From: Pseudofrankia coriaricola
GTDB lineage: Bacteria; Actinomycetota; Actinomycetes; Frankiales; Frankiaceae
Direction of reading: 5' to 3'
NCBI RefSeq assembly: GCF_001854805.1
Contig: NZ_MBLO01000269.1
Coordinates: 43,942-107,941, forward strand
Length of the DNA: 64,000 bases
Position 1 is the first letter of the stretch; each line of letters starts with the position of its first letter. Positions 33,347 through 42,618 of this stretch are shown piece after piece. The translations under genes and the position numbers were made by a program. The notes below the pieces were generated by a model. That model saw nothing but the letters and a program-made list of their open reading frames with translations. It was not told where the DNA came from and made no database searches.

Positions 33347-35814
33347 CCTCCGACCAGGGCGCCTGGGGCGCTCCTCGATACTCCGCCGGCCAGAACCCGG
33401 TGGCCGACCACCCTTATCCCGTGGACCCGAGCCAGGTCGCCGTCGTGGACACCTGGCCGGGACGACACAGGCTCGCCGGCTCGCCCGTCGCCGGCCCGGC
33501 CGTCGCGGAGCCGCCCGTCGTGGACCCGCCTCCCGGCGAGACGCCTCCCGGCGCGCCGCCACGTCGTGGCGGGACGCGGCGTGCTCGCTCCGGTGGGGCC
33601 GCCGGGCGGCCGGGGCGGTTCACCCGGCTCGTGCGCGGCCGGCCGGAGGACCCGCGGTGGGCGCGGCCCGCGCTGCTCGTCCTGCTCGCCGCGACCGCGG
33701 TGCTGTACCTCTGGGACCTCGGCGCGTCCGGCTACGGCAACAGCTTCTACGCGGCCGCCGTGCAGGCCGGCACGCTGAGCTGGAAGGCACTGTTCTTCGG
33801 CTCGATCGACTCGTCGAACTACATCACCGTCGACAAGCCGCCCGCCTCGCTGTGGATGATGGCGCTTTCCGGTCGGGTGTTCGGGTTCTCGAGCTGGAGC
33901 ATGCTCGTGCCGAACGCGCTGTGCGGCGTCGCGAGTGTCGGCCTGCTCTACGCGGCCGTGCGGCGGGTCGCCGGGCCGGCCGTCGGGCTCGCCGCCGGGG
34001 CGCTGCTAGCGCTCACGCCGGTGGCGGTGCTGATGTTCCGGTTCAACAACCCGGACGCGCTCCTCGTCCTGCTGCTCGTCGTCGGCGCCTACTGCGTGAC
34101 GCGAGCGCTGGAGGTCGCCTCGTGGCGGTGGCTCGGGCTGGCGGGCCTAGCGGTCGGGTTCGGGTTCCTGACGAAGATGCTCCAGGCTTTCCTGGTGCTG
34201 CCGGTGTTCGCGCTGGTCTACCTGATCGCCGCGCCGACCCGGCTGCGTGCTCGGATCGGGCACGTTCTCGCGGGCGCAGCGGGCGTGATCGTCGGTGCCG
34301 GATGGTGGGTGCTCGCGACCGTGCTGTGGCCGGCGAGCTCTCGGCCGTTCATCGGCGGCTCCGGGAACAACAGCGTGCTCGGCCTCGCCTTCGGCTACAA
34401 CGGGCTCGGCCGGATCTTCGGCGGTGATGGCAACGGCGGCGGTGGCGGTCCGGGCGGGATGGCCTCGGAGGCGCTGTCCGCGCTCGGATCAACCGGCCAG
34501 CAGTACACGGGTGGCCTCGGCGTCGCGGGCGGGGCGGCCGGCTACGGTTCGGCCGCGTCCGACGCGGTGGGTGGCGTTTTCGGCGGGGCACCCGGTGCCG
34601 GCGCGGGCGGAGGGGGCGGTTTCGGTGGGACGGCCGGCCTCGGCCGCCTGTTCAACGAGAACTTCGGCGCCCAGATCTCCTGGCTCATTCCTGCCGCGCT
34701 GATCCTGCTGGTCGGCGGGCTGTGGGCGACCCGGCGAGCCGCCCGCACCGACCGGGCACGTGCCGCGCTGATTCTCTGGGGCGGCTGGCTGGTCGTGACC
34801 GGCGTTGTCTTCAGCTATATGGAAGGCACCATCCACGAGTACTACACGGTCGCGCTCGCCCCCGGCCTCGCCGGAACGATCGCCCTAGGCGCCCGTGAAC
34901 TGTGGCGAACCAGGAACGAGATCGTCAGCCGGGTGCTGCTGGCCCTGAGCGTCGGTGTGACCTCGGTCTGGAGCTACGTCCTGCTCGGCCGCACCGACTG
35001 GCAGAGCTGGCTGCGGATCCCCGTCCTCGTCGTCGGCCTGGTCGGCGCCGTCGCGCTGCTGCTCTGGCCGGTTCTGCGGAGGTCACCCGTCCGCCGGTCC
35101 GCGGCTGTGCTCGCCCTGGCCGCGGTGATCTTCGGGACGCTGGGCGCGCCAACCGCCTACGCGCTCGAAACGGCCTCGGTGCCGCACACGGGCTCCATTC
35201 CGCTTGCCGGGCCCAGCTCGGGCGGTGGTCCCGGTGGCGGCGGCGCGCCGGGGCAGGGCGCCACGAACGGCCAGGAGGGTGCTTCGAGCGGTCAAAGCGG
35301 TGCCCCGAACGGTCAGGAGGGTGCGCCGCCGAGTGGCCAGGAAGGCGCCCCGAACAGCCAGGGGAGCGCGACGAGCGGCCAGGAGGGCGACCTGACCGGT
35401 CAGGAACGTGGCTTCGGTGGTGGCGCTGGCTTCGGCGGTGGCATGGAGGAGCAGGCTGACGGCGCGGTCACTCAGCTGCTCACCAGCGGGTCCGACGGGT
35501 ATCGCTGGGTGGCCGCGGTGGGCTCGGCGCAGAGCGCCGCGTCGCTGGAGCTCGCCACGGGCGGCCTTCCGGTGATGGCGATGGGCGGCTTCAGCGGCAG
35601 CGACGAGGTCCTCACCCTTGACCAGTTCAAGCAGTACGTCGCCGACGGCAAGATCCACTACTACCTCGGCGGTGGTGGCGGGGGCGGCTTCGGTGGCGGC
35701 CCCGGAGGCGGCGGCGGTGCCAACGCCCAGATCGCCAGCTGGGTCCAGGAGACGTTCACTTCCGTCACCGTCGGGAGTCAGACCGTCTACGACCTGACGA
35801 AGCCGGCGAGCTAG
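33343..35814 (+). CDS. GT39/ArnT-like membrane glycosyltransferase with Gly-rich loops
   Basis: An 823-residue polytopic GT-C transferase: a 100-residue Pro-rich N-terminus, about 12 helices and the conserved first loop YGNSFYAAAVQ ... SNYITVDKPPASLW. It would move a sugar from a polyprenyl-phosphate donor to an exported acceptor. Two periplasmic segments are very glycine-rich (about 362-430), and before the soluble C-terminal domain lies a Gly/Gln repeat region with several NGQEGA/SGQEGA units. The C-terminal domain (about 705-823) resembles the YfhO/ArnT-associated sugar-binding tail and carries a poly-Gly insert. It is coupled to the GT2-GtrA gene, its probable donor maker. Confidence 0.85.
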   Translation: MTSDQGAWGAPRYSAGQNPVADHPYPVDPSQVAVVDTWPGRHRLAGSPVAGPAVAEPPVVDPPPGETPPGAPPRRGGTRRARSGGAAGRPGRFTRLVRGRPEDPRWARPALLVLLAATAVLYLWDLGASGYGNSFYAAAVQAGTLSWKALFFGSIDSSNYITVDKPPASLWMMALSGRVFGFSSWSMLVPNALCGVASVGLLYAAVRRVAGPAVGLAAGALLALTPVAVLMFRFNNPDALLVLLLVVGAYCVTRALEVASWRWLGLAGLAVGFGFLTKMLQAFLVLPVFALVYLIAAPTRLRARIGHVLAGAAGVIVGAGWWVLATVLWPASSRPFIGGSGNNSVLGLAFGYNGLGRIFGGDGNGGGGGPGGMASEALSALGSTGQQYTGGLGVAGGAAGYGSAASDAVGGVFGGAPGAGAGGGGGFGGTAGLGRLFNENFGAQISWLIPAALILLVGGLWATRRAARTDRARAALILWGGWLVVTGVVFSYMEGTIHEYYTVALAPGLAGTIALGARELWRTRNEIVSRVLLALSVGVTSVWSYVLLGRTDWQSWLRIPVLVVGLVGAVALLLWPVLRRSPVRRSAAVLALAAVIFGTLGAPTAYALETASVPHTGSIPLAGPSSGGGPGGGGAPGQGATNGQEGASSGQSGAPNGQEGAPPSGQEGAPNSQGSATSGQEGDLTGQERGFGGGAGFGGGMEEQADGAVTQLLTSGSDGYRWVAAVGSAQSAASLELATGGLPVMAMGGFSGSDEVLTLDQFKQYVADGKIHYYLGGGGGGGFGGGPGGGGGANAQIASWVQETFTSVTVGSQTVYDLTKPAS

Positions 35815-35847
35815 CCGGCCCGTCCGTCGAGCCCGGCACGGGTAGCC

Positions 35848-35885
35848 CGGCGCTGGTACCGGCCCCATGGCCGGTACCAGCGCCG
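35848..35885. terminator. Perfect 17-bp hairpin between convergent genes
   Basis: The arms 35848-35864 and 35869-35885 are exact complements around the loop ccat. It lies 34 bp after the GT39 stop and 71 bp from the end of the convergent LysR gene, as a bidirectional terminator would. Confidence 0.7.
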
Positions 35886-35955
35886 TCGGCGGTGGCCGCT
35901 GGTGATGATCAACCGGTCGCGTGCCGCCGGGCGGACGTCCGCGGCGGCGGCGGCG

Positions 35956-37038
35956 TCAGTCCTTGGCCACGTTCAGAGACGCCCAGGTGGTGGCGGCGGT
36001 CCTGAGATGGGCGAGGAGCGCGGCGGTGGCCGGCGGGTCGGGCGGCTCGCCGTGAACGGCGGCGCTGACCGCGCGGGTCAGGCCGGGCAGGAGGGTCGCC
36101 CGGACGTCGGGGTGGCGGTGGGCCTGGAGGGCCAGGCCGGGCAGGGTGGTCACGCCGAGGCCGGCGGCGACGAGTGCCTGGACGGCCAGGTAGTCGTCGG
36201 TCGTGAAGGCGATGTCGGGGCTGAATCCCGCCGCGGCGCAGGAGCGCAGCAGCGCCGTGCGGCACCGTTCGCAGCCCGCGATCCAGCGATGGTCGCGATG
36301 GTCGGCCAACCGGTCTCCCGACAGGCCCGCCGGAGTCACCAGGTAGGTCGACTCGGTGAGCAGCATCATCCGGCGTAGGCCGTCGTCCTCGGGCTCGATC
36401 CTCGTCGGGTCGGGCGACGGCCGGTCGTTCGGCGCCAGCGACGTCAGCAGTGTTGGTTGCGTCGGCGACGTCGATCTCGCCTGCGCCGTCGGCCGGCCTG
36501 GCAGCGTCGGCCGCGCTGGCGGCGTTCCCGGTGCCCGCCCGCCGGGCGACGGTGCGTCCGGCTGTTCGTGCCGCACGGGCGGGTCCCAGTAGCTGAAGAG
36601 CAGGGCGACGTCCACCTCACCGGCTCGCAGCATGCGGACGGCGTCCGGCGGCTCGGCCTCGGTAAGACGTAGCTCCGCGTCGGGATGGTCGGCGGCGAAC
36701 GCCGCGGCGGCCATGGGCACGAACGTGCCGAGCGCCGATGGGAACGCGGCCAGACGGACGCGGCCGGCCCGCAGACCGGTGTAGGAGGCGAGCTCCGCCT
36801 CGGCCGCGGCCAGCCGGCCGAGGATCTCCTCCGCCCGTTCCGCCAGCACCAGGCCGGCCTCGGTCAGTCGAATCCCGCGGCCGACGCGCTGGACGAGCTG
36901 GCTGCCGGTCTCCGCCTCCAGCCGGGCCAGGTGGTGGCTGACCGATGGCTGGGCGTAGCGGAGGGCTCGGGCCGCGGCGGTGACCGAGCCGTGGCGAGCG
37001 ACCGCGACCAGCACCCGCAGCCTGGTCACGTCCAACAC
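35956..37038 (-). CDS. LysR-family transcriptional regulator
   Basis: A 360-residue regulator: the LysR helix-turn-helix at residues 1-60 (LRVLVAVARHGSVTAAARALRYAQPSVSHHLARLEAE) and a periplasmic-binding-like effector domain. About 55 residues of Pro/Thr/Arg-rich sequence (about 160-215) are inserted in the effector domain, more than usual. It is divergent from a PLP-dependent dehydratase gene with 83 bp between starts, the classic layout in which the regulator controls the neighbouring enzyme and itself. Confidence 0.88.
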   Translation of the reverse strand: MLDVTRLRVLVAVARHGSVTAAARALRYAQPSVSHHLARLEAETGSQLVQRVGRGIRLTEAGLVLAERAEEILGRLAAAEAELASYTGLRAGRVRLAAFPSALGTFVPMAAAAFAADHPDAELRLTEAEPPDAVRMLRAGEVDVALLFSYWDPPVRHEQPDAPSPGGRAPGTPPARPTLPGRPTAQARSTSPTQPTLLTSLAPNDRPSPDPTRIEPEDDGLRRMMLLTESTYLVTPAGLSGDRLADHRDHRWIAGCERCRTALLRSCAAAGFSPDIAFTTDDYLAVQALVAAGLGVTTLPGLALQAHRHPDVRATLLPGLTRAVSAAVHGEPPDPPATAALLAHLRTAATTWASLNVAKD

Positions 37039-37121
37039 GAGGTCAACGTATCAACGTCATCGATAGTTTTAGACGAAATCTGGCATTGGACCAATAGGAG
37101 ACGACGGCTGACCATGGCCAC

Positions 37122-38123
37122 ATGAGCGACCGTCCTGCCTCCCGGGCCCTTCCGACTTTCGCCGACATCGCCGCTGCCCGGGACCTGCTGGCCGGCCATC
37201 TGCCCGCCACCCCGATGTGGACCTATCCGGCGCTCAACGCCGCCATCGGCGTGACCATCTACATCAAGCACGAGAACGTCCAGCCAACCGGGGCGTTCAA
37301 GGTGCGCGGGGGTCTGACGCTGCTCGCCAGCATGTCGCGCGAGCGGCGCGCCCGCGGGACGATCACCTACTCGACCGGCAACCACGCCCAGTCGATGGCC
37401 TACGCCAGCGGCGCCTTCGACGCCCCGTGCACCGTCGTCATGCCGGCGAGCACCGCCGCCTCGAAGGTCCGGGCGCTGCGCGCTCTCGGGGCCGGCGTCG
37501 AGCTGCACGGCCCGGACATGGCCGCCGCTCAGACCCGCGCCGAGGAGATCGCCGCCGAGAGTGGCCAGCTGCTCGTCAGCCCCGGTGACACCCCCGAACT
37601 CATCGCCGGCGTCGGCACCGCCTATCTCGAGGTCATCGAGACGCGGCCCGACCTCGACGCGGTGATCGTCCCGATCGGCAGCGGGACCGGGGCCGCCGGC
37701 GCCAGCCTGGTCACCGCCCGGCTCGCGCCACGATGCCGGGTGATCGGCGTCCAGTCGTCGGGCGCGCCGGCCGCGCACGACTCGTGGCGGTCCGGCGGCT
37801 GCGTGTGCCGCCCGATCCGCACCAGCGCCTGCGGCCTCGCCACTGGCCGTGGCTACGAGCTGCCGCAGCGGGTCCTGCGTACCGGCCTCGCCGGCTTCCA
37901 CCTCGTCGACGACGACCAGATCACCGACGCCCAGCGCCTGCTCGCCAGCGACGCGCACACGCTGGCCGAGGGGGCGGGGGCCGCGTCGCTCGCCGCGATC
38001 CTCGCCCGTCCGGGCGACTTCGCCGGCCAGCGCGTCGCGGTCATCGTCACAGGCGGCAACGCCTCGGCAGCCGAGATCGCGGCGCTGTCCGCCGCCGATG
38101 GCGGCCTCACAGCCGCCGCGTAG
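37122..38123 (+). CDS. Threonine/serine dehydratase-like PLP enzyme
   Basis: A 333-residue fold-type II PLP enzyme of the IlvA/TdcB/racemase group. The Schiff-base lysine lies in PTGAFKVRG (near Lys60), the asparagine loop is STGNHAQ, and the phosphate-binding glycine loop is GSGTGAAG. No C-terminal ACT regulatory domain is present, so it is of the short catabolic type or a hydroxyamino-acid dehydratase. It may deaminate threonine, serine or a related amino acid. It is divergent from the LysR gene, which likely senses its substrate. Confidence 0.85.
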   Translation: MSDRPASRALPTFADIAAARDLLAGHLPATPMWTYPALNAAIGVTIYIKHENVQPTGAFKVRGGLTLLASMSRERRARGTITYSTGNHAQSMAYASGAFDAPCTVVMPASTAASKVRALRALGAGVELHGPDMAAAQTRAEEIAAESGQLLVSPGDTPELIAGVGTAYLEVIETRPDLDAVIVPIGSGTGAAGASLVTARLAPRCRVIGVQSSGAPAAHDSWRSGGCVCRPIRTSACGLATGRGYELPQRVLRTGLAGFHLVDDDQITDAQRLLASDAHTLAEGAGAASLAAILARPGDFAGQRVAVIVTGGNASAAEIAALSAADGGLTAAA

Positions 38124-38165
38124 AAGCGCGCGGGACTGACCGATCCTGGGACGTGACTACCGGCT

Positions 38166-38208
38166 CACGAGATGGTGCTTACCGAACCACGAGATGATAA
38201 TTATCGGA
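38166..38208 (+). promoter_or_regulatory. 22-bp-spaced direct repeat CACGAGATG
   Basis: CACGAGATG occurs at 38166-38174 and 38188-38196, exactly two helical turns apart, each followed by a related T-rich tail. GATAATTATC lies in the second unit. It sits in the 307-bp gap before the MaoC gene and is a candidate operator and promoter region. No regulator gene is adjacent. Confidence 0.45.
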
Positions 38209-38430
38209 TGTGGAGAGGGAGCCCGACCGGACCCGCGGCGGTACGCCTGACTTCTCCGGGGGCGCGACGGTCCGTCGGCGTGCTGTAGTGGGTCCTATGG
38301 CCCTCCGACGGCGTGACAGGGCCAGCCTGGGACGAGGCCAGTCCCGGCCGGCCCGTACAACCATGTGTGGTCTCGGGTGCTGGAACGTCCCGGCACCGGA
38401 CCTGAGGAGGCGAGTGCGCTGAGCCGGAGG

Positions 38431-38892
38431 ATGGGTTCCTGGTTCGAGGAGCTTCCGGTCGGGACGGTCGTCCACCACGCGATCACCCGGACGCTGACCG
38501 AGACCGACAACGTGCTGTTCACGACGCTGTCGATGAACCCGCAGCCGCTGCACCTCGACCACGAGTTCGCGTCCAGGACCGAGTTCGGGCGGCCGTTGCT
38601 GAACTCGATGATGACGGTCGCGACCGTCGTCGGGCTCGCCGTGCCGGAGCTGACGCTCGGGACCACGGTCGCGAACCTGGGTTTCGGCTCGATCGAGTTC
38701 CCCAAGCCGATGTTCGCGGGCGACACCCTGCACGTCATCACCGAGGTGACCAAAGCGCGGCTGTCGAGCTCGCGCCCCGGCGTCGGCATCGTGGAGTTCC
38801 GCCACGACGGTTTCAACCAGCACGACGAGCTGGTCTGCCGCGCGTTCCGGTCCGCGATGATGCACTGCCGCCCCGCGGCCGAGACGGAGTGA
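38431..38892 (+). CDS. MaoC-family (hot-dog) dehydratase
   Basis: A 153-residue MaoC-like hydratase (WFEELPVGTVVHHAITRTLTETDNVLFTTLSMNPQPLHLDHEFA, the R-hydratase-type Asn/His pattern). It would hydrate or dehydrate an enoyl-CoA. The start is unclear: ATG 38431 gives the usual N-terminus but GGAGG directly abuts it; an in-frame CTG at 38419 has GAGGAGG at better spacing. An acyl-CoA dehydrogenase follows after 10 bp. A similar protein sits beside citE and fadE19 in Mycobacterium tuberculosis, which suggests branched or C5-dicarboxyl CoA metabolism (inference). Confidence 0.82.
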   Translation: MGSWFEELPVGTVVHHAITRTLTETDNVLFTTLSMNPQPLHLDHEFASRTEFGRPLLNSMMTVATVVGLAVPELTLGTTVANLGFGSIEFPKPMFAGDTLHVITEVTKARLSSSRPGVGIVEFRHDGFNQHDELVCRAFRSAMMHCRPAAETE

Positions 38893-38902
38893 GGGAGTCT
38901 CC

Positions 38903-40069
38903 ATGGAGTTCGAGGAACCGCCCGAGCACACCGCCATCCGCGAGGCCGTGCGGGACATCTGCAAGGGGTTCGACGCCGAGTACTGGCGCCAGCACGAGAA
39001 GAACCACGAGTTCCCCTGGAAGTTCCACAACGAGATGGCCGCGGCCGGCTGGATCGGCACCGCCATCCCGGAGGAGTTCGGCGGCGGCGGTGGCGGCATC
39101 ACCGAGGCCTCCATCGTGATGGAGGAGGTCGCGGCCTCCGGCGGCGCGATGAACGCCGCCAGCGCGCTGCACATCTCCGTCTTCGGCATGAACCCGGTCG
39201 TGAAATACGGCTCCCAGGCGCAGAAGGAGAAGTACCTGCCCCGGGTCGCGACCGGCGAGCTGCAGGTCGCCTTCGGCGTCACCGAGCCGGACGCCGGCAC
39301 CGACACGACGTCGATCACCACCCGGGCAGTCCGCGACGGCGACGGCTACCTCGTGCACGGCCAGAAGGTGTGGACGACCAAGGGCCACGTCGCCGAGAAG
39401 GTGCTGCTACTGGTCCGGACCACCCCGCTGGAGGAGGTCCGCAAGCGCACGGACGGCATGACGCTGCTGCTCGCCGACCTGCGTCGGCCCGAGGTCGACA
39501 TCCACCAGATCGACAAGATCGCCCGTAACGCCGTCGGATCCTGTGAGGTGCGCTACGACGGCCTGCGCGTCGACGGGTCCGACCTGGTCGGCGAGGAGGG
39601 GAAGGGCTTCAAGTACCTGTTGGACGGCCTGAACCCGGAGCGCATTCTCATCGCCGCCGAGGCGCTCGGCATCGGCAAGGCCGCGCTGCGAGTCGCCACC
39701 CAGTACGCCAACGAGCGGGTCGTCTTCGGCCGCCCGATCGGCAAGAACCAGGGCATCGCCTTCCCGCTGGCGGAGGCACACATGCGCCTCGCCGCCGCCG
39801 AGCTTGTCATCCGGCAGGCCTCCTGGCGCTACGACCAGGGCCGCCCCTGCGGGGAACACGCGAACTCCGCGAAGTTCCTCGCCTCCGACGCGGCCTTCTT
39901 CGCCGCGGACCGGGCGATGCAGACCCACGGCGGCTTCTCCTTCGCCACGGAATACCCGGTCGGCCGCTTCTGGGCCGAGTCACGACTGATGAAGATCGCA
40001 CCGGTCTCACAGGAGATGGTCATGAACTACATCTCCGAACACGTCCTCGGCCTGCCCCGGTCCTACTGA
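38903..40069 (+). CDS. Acyl-CoA dehydrogenase
   Basis: A 388-residue FAD-dependent acyl-CoA dehydrogenase of normal length. Typical blocks are AFGVTEPDAGTDTTSITTRA (substrate/FAD loop), QKVWTTKGHVAEK, ERVVFGRPIGKNQGIAFPLAE and the C-terminal QTHGGFSFATEYPVGRFWAE. The catalytic base position in the usual location (Y/ATEYPV region) belongs to the branch without the medium-chain Glu pattern, so chain specificity is open. It is co-transcribed with the MaoC gene and converges on the CitE-like lyase. Confidence 0.88.
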   Translation: MEFEEPPEHTAIREAVRDICKGFDAEYWRQHEKNHEFPWKFHNEMAAAGWIGTAIPEEFGGGGGGITEASIVMEEVAASGGAMNAASALHISVFGMNPVVKYGSQAQKEKYLPRVATGELQVAFGVTEPDAGTDTTSITTRAVRDGDGYLVHGQKVWTTKGHVAEKVLLLVRTTPLEEVRKRTDGMTLLLADLRRPEVDIHQIDKIARNAVGSCEVRYDGLRVDGSDLVGEEGKGFKYLLDGLNPERILIAAEALGIGKAALRVATQYANERVVFGRPIGKNQGIAFPLAEAHMRLAAAELVIRQASWRYDQGRPCGEHANSAKFLASDAAFFAADRAMQTHGGFSFATEYPVGRFWAESRLMKIAPVSQEMVMNYISEHVLGLPRSY

Positions 40070-40100
40070 CGGATCCCGCGGGCTGACGGATCCCGCGGGT
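40067..40100. repeat. Direct repeat CTGACGGATCCCGCGGG, two copies
   Basis: Two copies, back to back, overlap the stop of the acyl-CoA dehydrogenase gene. A GC-rich imperfect hairpin follows at about 40118-40156, before the end of the convergent CitE-like gene, and may act as terminator. Confidence 0.5.
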
Positions 40101-40230
40101 CCTCTGGCCCTTCGATCCCCGGGCCGGGTCGGCGATCATCGGCCCGACCCGGGCGAAGGCTGGGAGAGGGCCGGCCGTCCGGCGCTGGCCATCTCCGGAG
40201 CTCGGCCCCTGGGCCCCTCCCGCCTGGCGC

Positions 40231-41121
40231 TTAGCCGCCGATGGCGAGAATGCGGCGGGCCTGCAGGACGAGCGGGACGTCGACCATGCCGCCCTCGAAG
40301 TTGATCGTGCCGCGCCCCTCGCGCTGCGCCTCCTCGTAGGCGTCGAGCAGCCGGCGTGCCCGGTCGTACTCCTCGGGCGACGGGGTGAACGCCTCGTGCG
40401 CCATCGCGACCTGGCCCGGGTGGATGCACAGCTTTCCGCCGTAGCCGAGGTCCCGGGCGAACGAAGCCTCCTCCAGGAACCGCTCCCGGTCGTTGATCGC
40501 GGTGGTCACCTGGTCGAGCGCCACGACGCCGGCGAGCCGGCAGGCGATCGCCACCTGCGAGCGGGCGTACAGCACCTCGGCGTTCGACCGGGTACGCCGC
40601 CCGCCGAGGTCGGCGATGAAGTCCTCGGCGCCGAAGTACGCCGCGTCGACGCGGGCGTTCCTGGCGGCATGGGTGAGCACCTCGGCCGCCCGGTGCACGC
40701 CGGCGACCGACTCCAGCCCGTACATCACCGCCCGGTCGGTCAACCCGCGCGTGCGCAGCGCCTCGTCGAGGCGATCGACGTCCTCGACCGTCTCGATCTT
40801 CGGCACGACGATGCCGTCAAGGTCGAGCGCCGCGTAGCAGTCCAGGTCGGCGTCGAAGTTCTCCGCGTCGGTGACGCCGTTCACCCGCAGCATGACCGCG
40901 CCACCGAACTCGGCCCGCAGCTTCGGCACCGCGGTGGCCGCGCCGTCGCGACCCTCGGGCTTGGCGCCCAGCGGTGTCCCGTCCTCGAGGTCGACGATCA
41001 CGATGTCGGCACCGAACCGGGCCTGCTTGGCGATCAGGTCGGGCCGGTTCGCCGGGGTGAACAGCGGCGACCGCCAACGCGCGACGCGGCCATCCGCCGG
41101 CCCGCTCTCTCCCAAGGTCAT
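40231..41121 (-). CDS. CitE-like HpcH/HpaI aldolase/lyase family protein
   Basis: A 296-residue TIM-barrel lyase: RSPLFTPANRPDLIAKQ at the N-terminus, the acidic metal-site VIVDLEDGTP, an arginine/asparagine strand LRVNGV, IVVPKIETVEDV and FGAEDFIADLGG. Such enzymes cleave citramalyl-CoA, malyl-CoA or beta-hydroxyacyl-CoA. ATG 41121 is the natural start. It faces the MaoC/acyl-CoA dehydrogenase operon; together the three could handle a C4-C5 dicarboxyl-CoA, but no CoA-transferase is in view. A phosphodiesterase gene precedes it on the same strand. Confidence 0.85.
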   Translation of the reverse strand: MTLGESGPADGRVARWRSPLFTPANRPDLIAKQARFGADIVIVDLEDGTPLGAKPEGRDGAATAVPKLRAEFGGAVMLRVNGVTDAENFDADLDCYAALDLDGIVVPKIETVEDVDRLDEALRTRGLTDRAVMYGLESVAGVHRAAEVLTHAARNARVDAAYFGAEDFIADLGGRRTRSNAEVLYARSQVAIACRLAGVVALDQVTTAINDRERFLEEASFARDLGYGGKLCIHPGQVAMAHEAFTPSPEEYDRARRLLDAYEEAQREGRGTINFEGGMVDVPLVLQARRILAIGG

Positions 41122-41231
41122 GACGAGAACGCTAGCGGCCGCGGCACGCCGGCTCACCTCGGATGTGACGCACTCCGATCCACTTCCGGTCGCGCACGTT
41201 CCGGTCGCGCACGGCCCATCGCCGAGGAGGA

Positions 41232-42380
41232 TCAGTGGGAGAAGTGGATCAGCGGGATGAGCTGTTCGGCCGGAGTGAGGGAGCCGTGGTGGCCGCGCAT
41301 GGCGGTCAGGCGGGGTTCGGCGTCGGGGCGGACGAGGACGCTGGTGCCGCGTGCCGCCGCGATGACGTCGCCCAGGCGGGGGATGGCCTGATCGGTGATC
41401 TTTGGCCCGAACCAGCCGTCCGCGACCGCCTGCTCCGCCGAAATCACCCACGCGCGCTCGCCGAGCGCCTCGCGCCACGCGGCGAGGACGTCGCCCGCGG
41501 CGCCGGGCCGGGCGTAGACGTAGCGGGCGCGCGGTTCGCCGCCGATCGCGCGCACCCCGGCCAGCATGTCGGGCCGCCCATCCAGGCTCACGTGATCGTC
41601 CTCGTTGACGGAGACCATCCCATGATCGCCCGTGACGACGAGCATCGAGCCGGCGGGAAGCTGCTCGGCGAGCGTCGCGACCAGCCTGTCGACCAGGGCC
41701 AACTGCGCCCGCCAACCCGGTGACGACGGGCCCAGGGAGTGCCCGGTGGTGTCCAGGTCGCTGACGTACGCGTAGACGAAGCCCGGCTCACGAAGCGCCT
41801 CGACGACGCGCGCGACCAGGGTGCCCCAGGTCGACGCGCCGGAGAACCGGCTGCCGCGTAGCGCCATCCGGCTCAGTCCCGAGTCGCGGTAGAGCGACGA
41901 GGAGACCACCGTGACGGCGGTCCCGGACGCGGTGGCCCGCTCGAAGGCAGTCGGCTCGGGCTGTGTCCGCTCAGGCACGACGATGTCCAGCGCCGAACTG
42001 TCTCGGCCCTGGAACTGCCAGCGCAGCGCGTTCAGCAGGCCCTCGGCGCCCGGATAGGGCTCCCAGAGATAGCCGACCACCCCGTGCTCGCCCGGCGCGA
42101 GGCCGGTGCCGATCGAGGTGATGCTGGTCGCGGTCGTCGAGGGATAGCAGGTCGTCAGGGCCGCGGCGCGGTGAGCGGCCAGCGTCGGCGCGACATCGGC
42201 GTTCGCGACCACGAGCTCGTCCCCAAGCCCGTCCACGAGGAGCAGGCAGGCCGAACGCGCCTCACCCAGACCGAGCCGAGGCGCCTCGGCGAAACCCCCG
42301 GCCCCGACCACGCGCATGAGTGCCGGCACCAGCTCCGCCAGCGAACCCTCGCCGTACCGGGGTAGCTCGGGAGATTGCAC
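41232..42380 (-). CDS. Alkaline-phosphatase-superfamily phosphodiesterase
   Basis: A 382-residue protein of the nucleotide pyrophosphatase/phosphodiesterase type. Metal-binding Asp50 (LLLVDGLGDE), the Thr nucleophile in YPSTTATS (about 80-86), YVSDLDTTGH (DxxxH) and VTGDHGM are all present. No signal peptide is seen, so it is probably cytoplasmic, as in many actinobacterial homologues. The substrate is not predictable. It lies 110 bp upstream of the CitE-like gene. Confidence 0.85.
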   Translation of the reverse strand: MQSPELPRYGEGSLAELVPALMRVVGAGGFAEAPRLGLGEARSACLLLVDGLGDELVVANADVAPTLAAHRAAALTTCYPSTTATSITSIGTGLAPGEHGVVGYLWEPYPGAEGLLNALRWQFQGRDSSALDIVVPERTQPEPTAFERATASGTAVTVVSSSLYRDSGLSRMALRGSRFSGASTWGTLVARVVEALREPGFVYAYVSDLDTTGHSLGPSSPGWRAQLALVDRLVATLAEQLPAGSMLVVTGDHGMVSVNEDDHVSLDGRPDMLAGVRAIGGEPRARYVYARPGAAGDVLAAWREALGERAWVISAEQAVADGWFGPKITDQAIPRLGDVIAAARGTSVLVRPDAEPRLTAMRGHHGSLTPAEQLIPLIHFSH

Positions 42381-42547
42381 GCCCCGAGTCTCCCGCGCTT
42401 TCCGCCGCCGGTCGAACCGGTTGGACCATCCGTTATGGAGGCTACCTGCGCAGGGCGGCTGATGATCATGGGGTGAAGCTGGAGGGGGCCTCGGTGGCGG
42501 TGGTGGGCCGGGTAGCGGCGCCCGTGCGGGGCCTGGCCGGGGACGTC

Positions 42548-42589
42548 GAAGGCCCCGCCGCCCAGGAGAACCTGGGCCGCGGGGCCTTC
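42548..42589 (-). terminator. 19-bp hairpin downstream of the amidohydrolase gene
   Basis: The arms 42548-42566 and 42571-42589 pair with one mismatch around the loop agaa. It lies 30 bp beyond the amidohydrolase stop on the minus strand and upstream of the phosphodiesterase, which fits termination. Confidence 0.65.
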
Positions 42590-42618
42590 GCCCGTTGACC
42601 GGGAGGCCCGAGGGCCGT

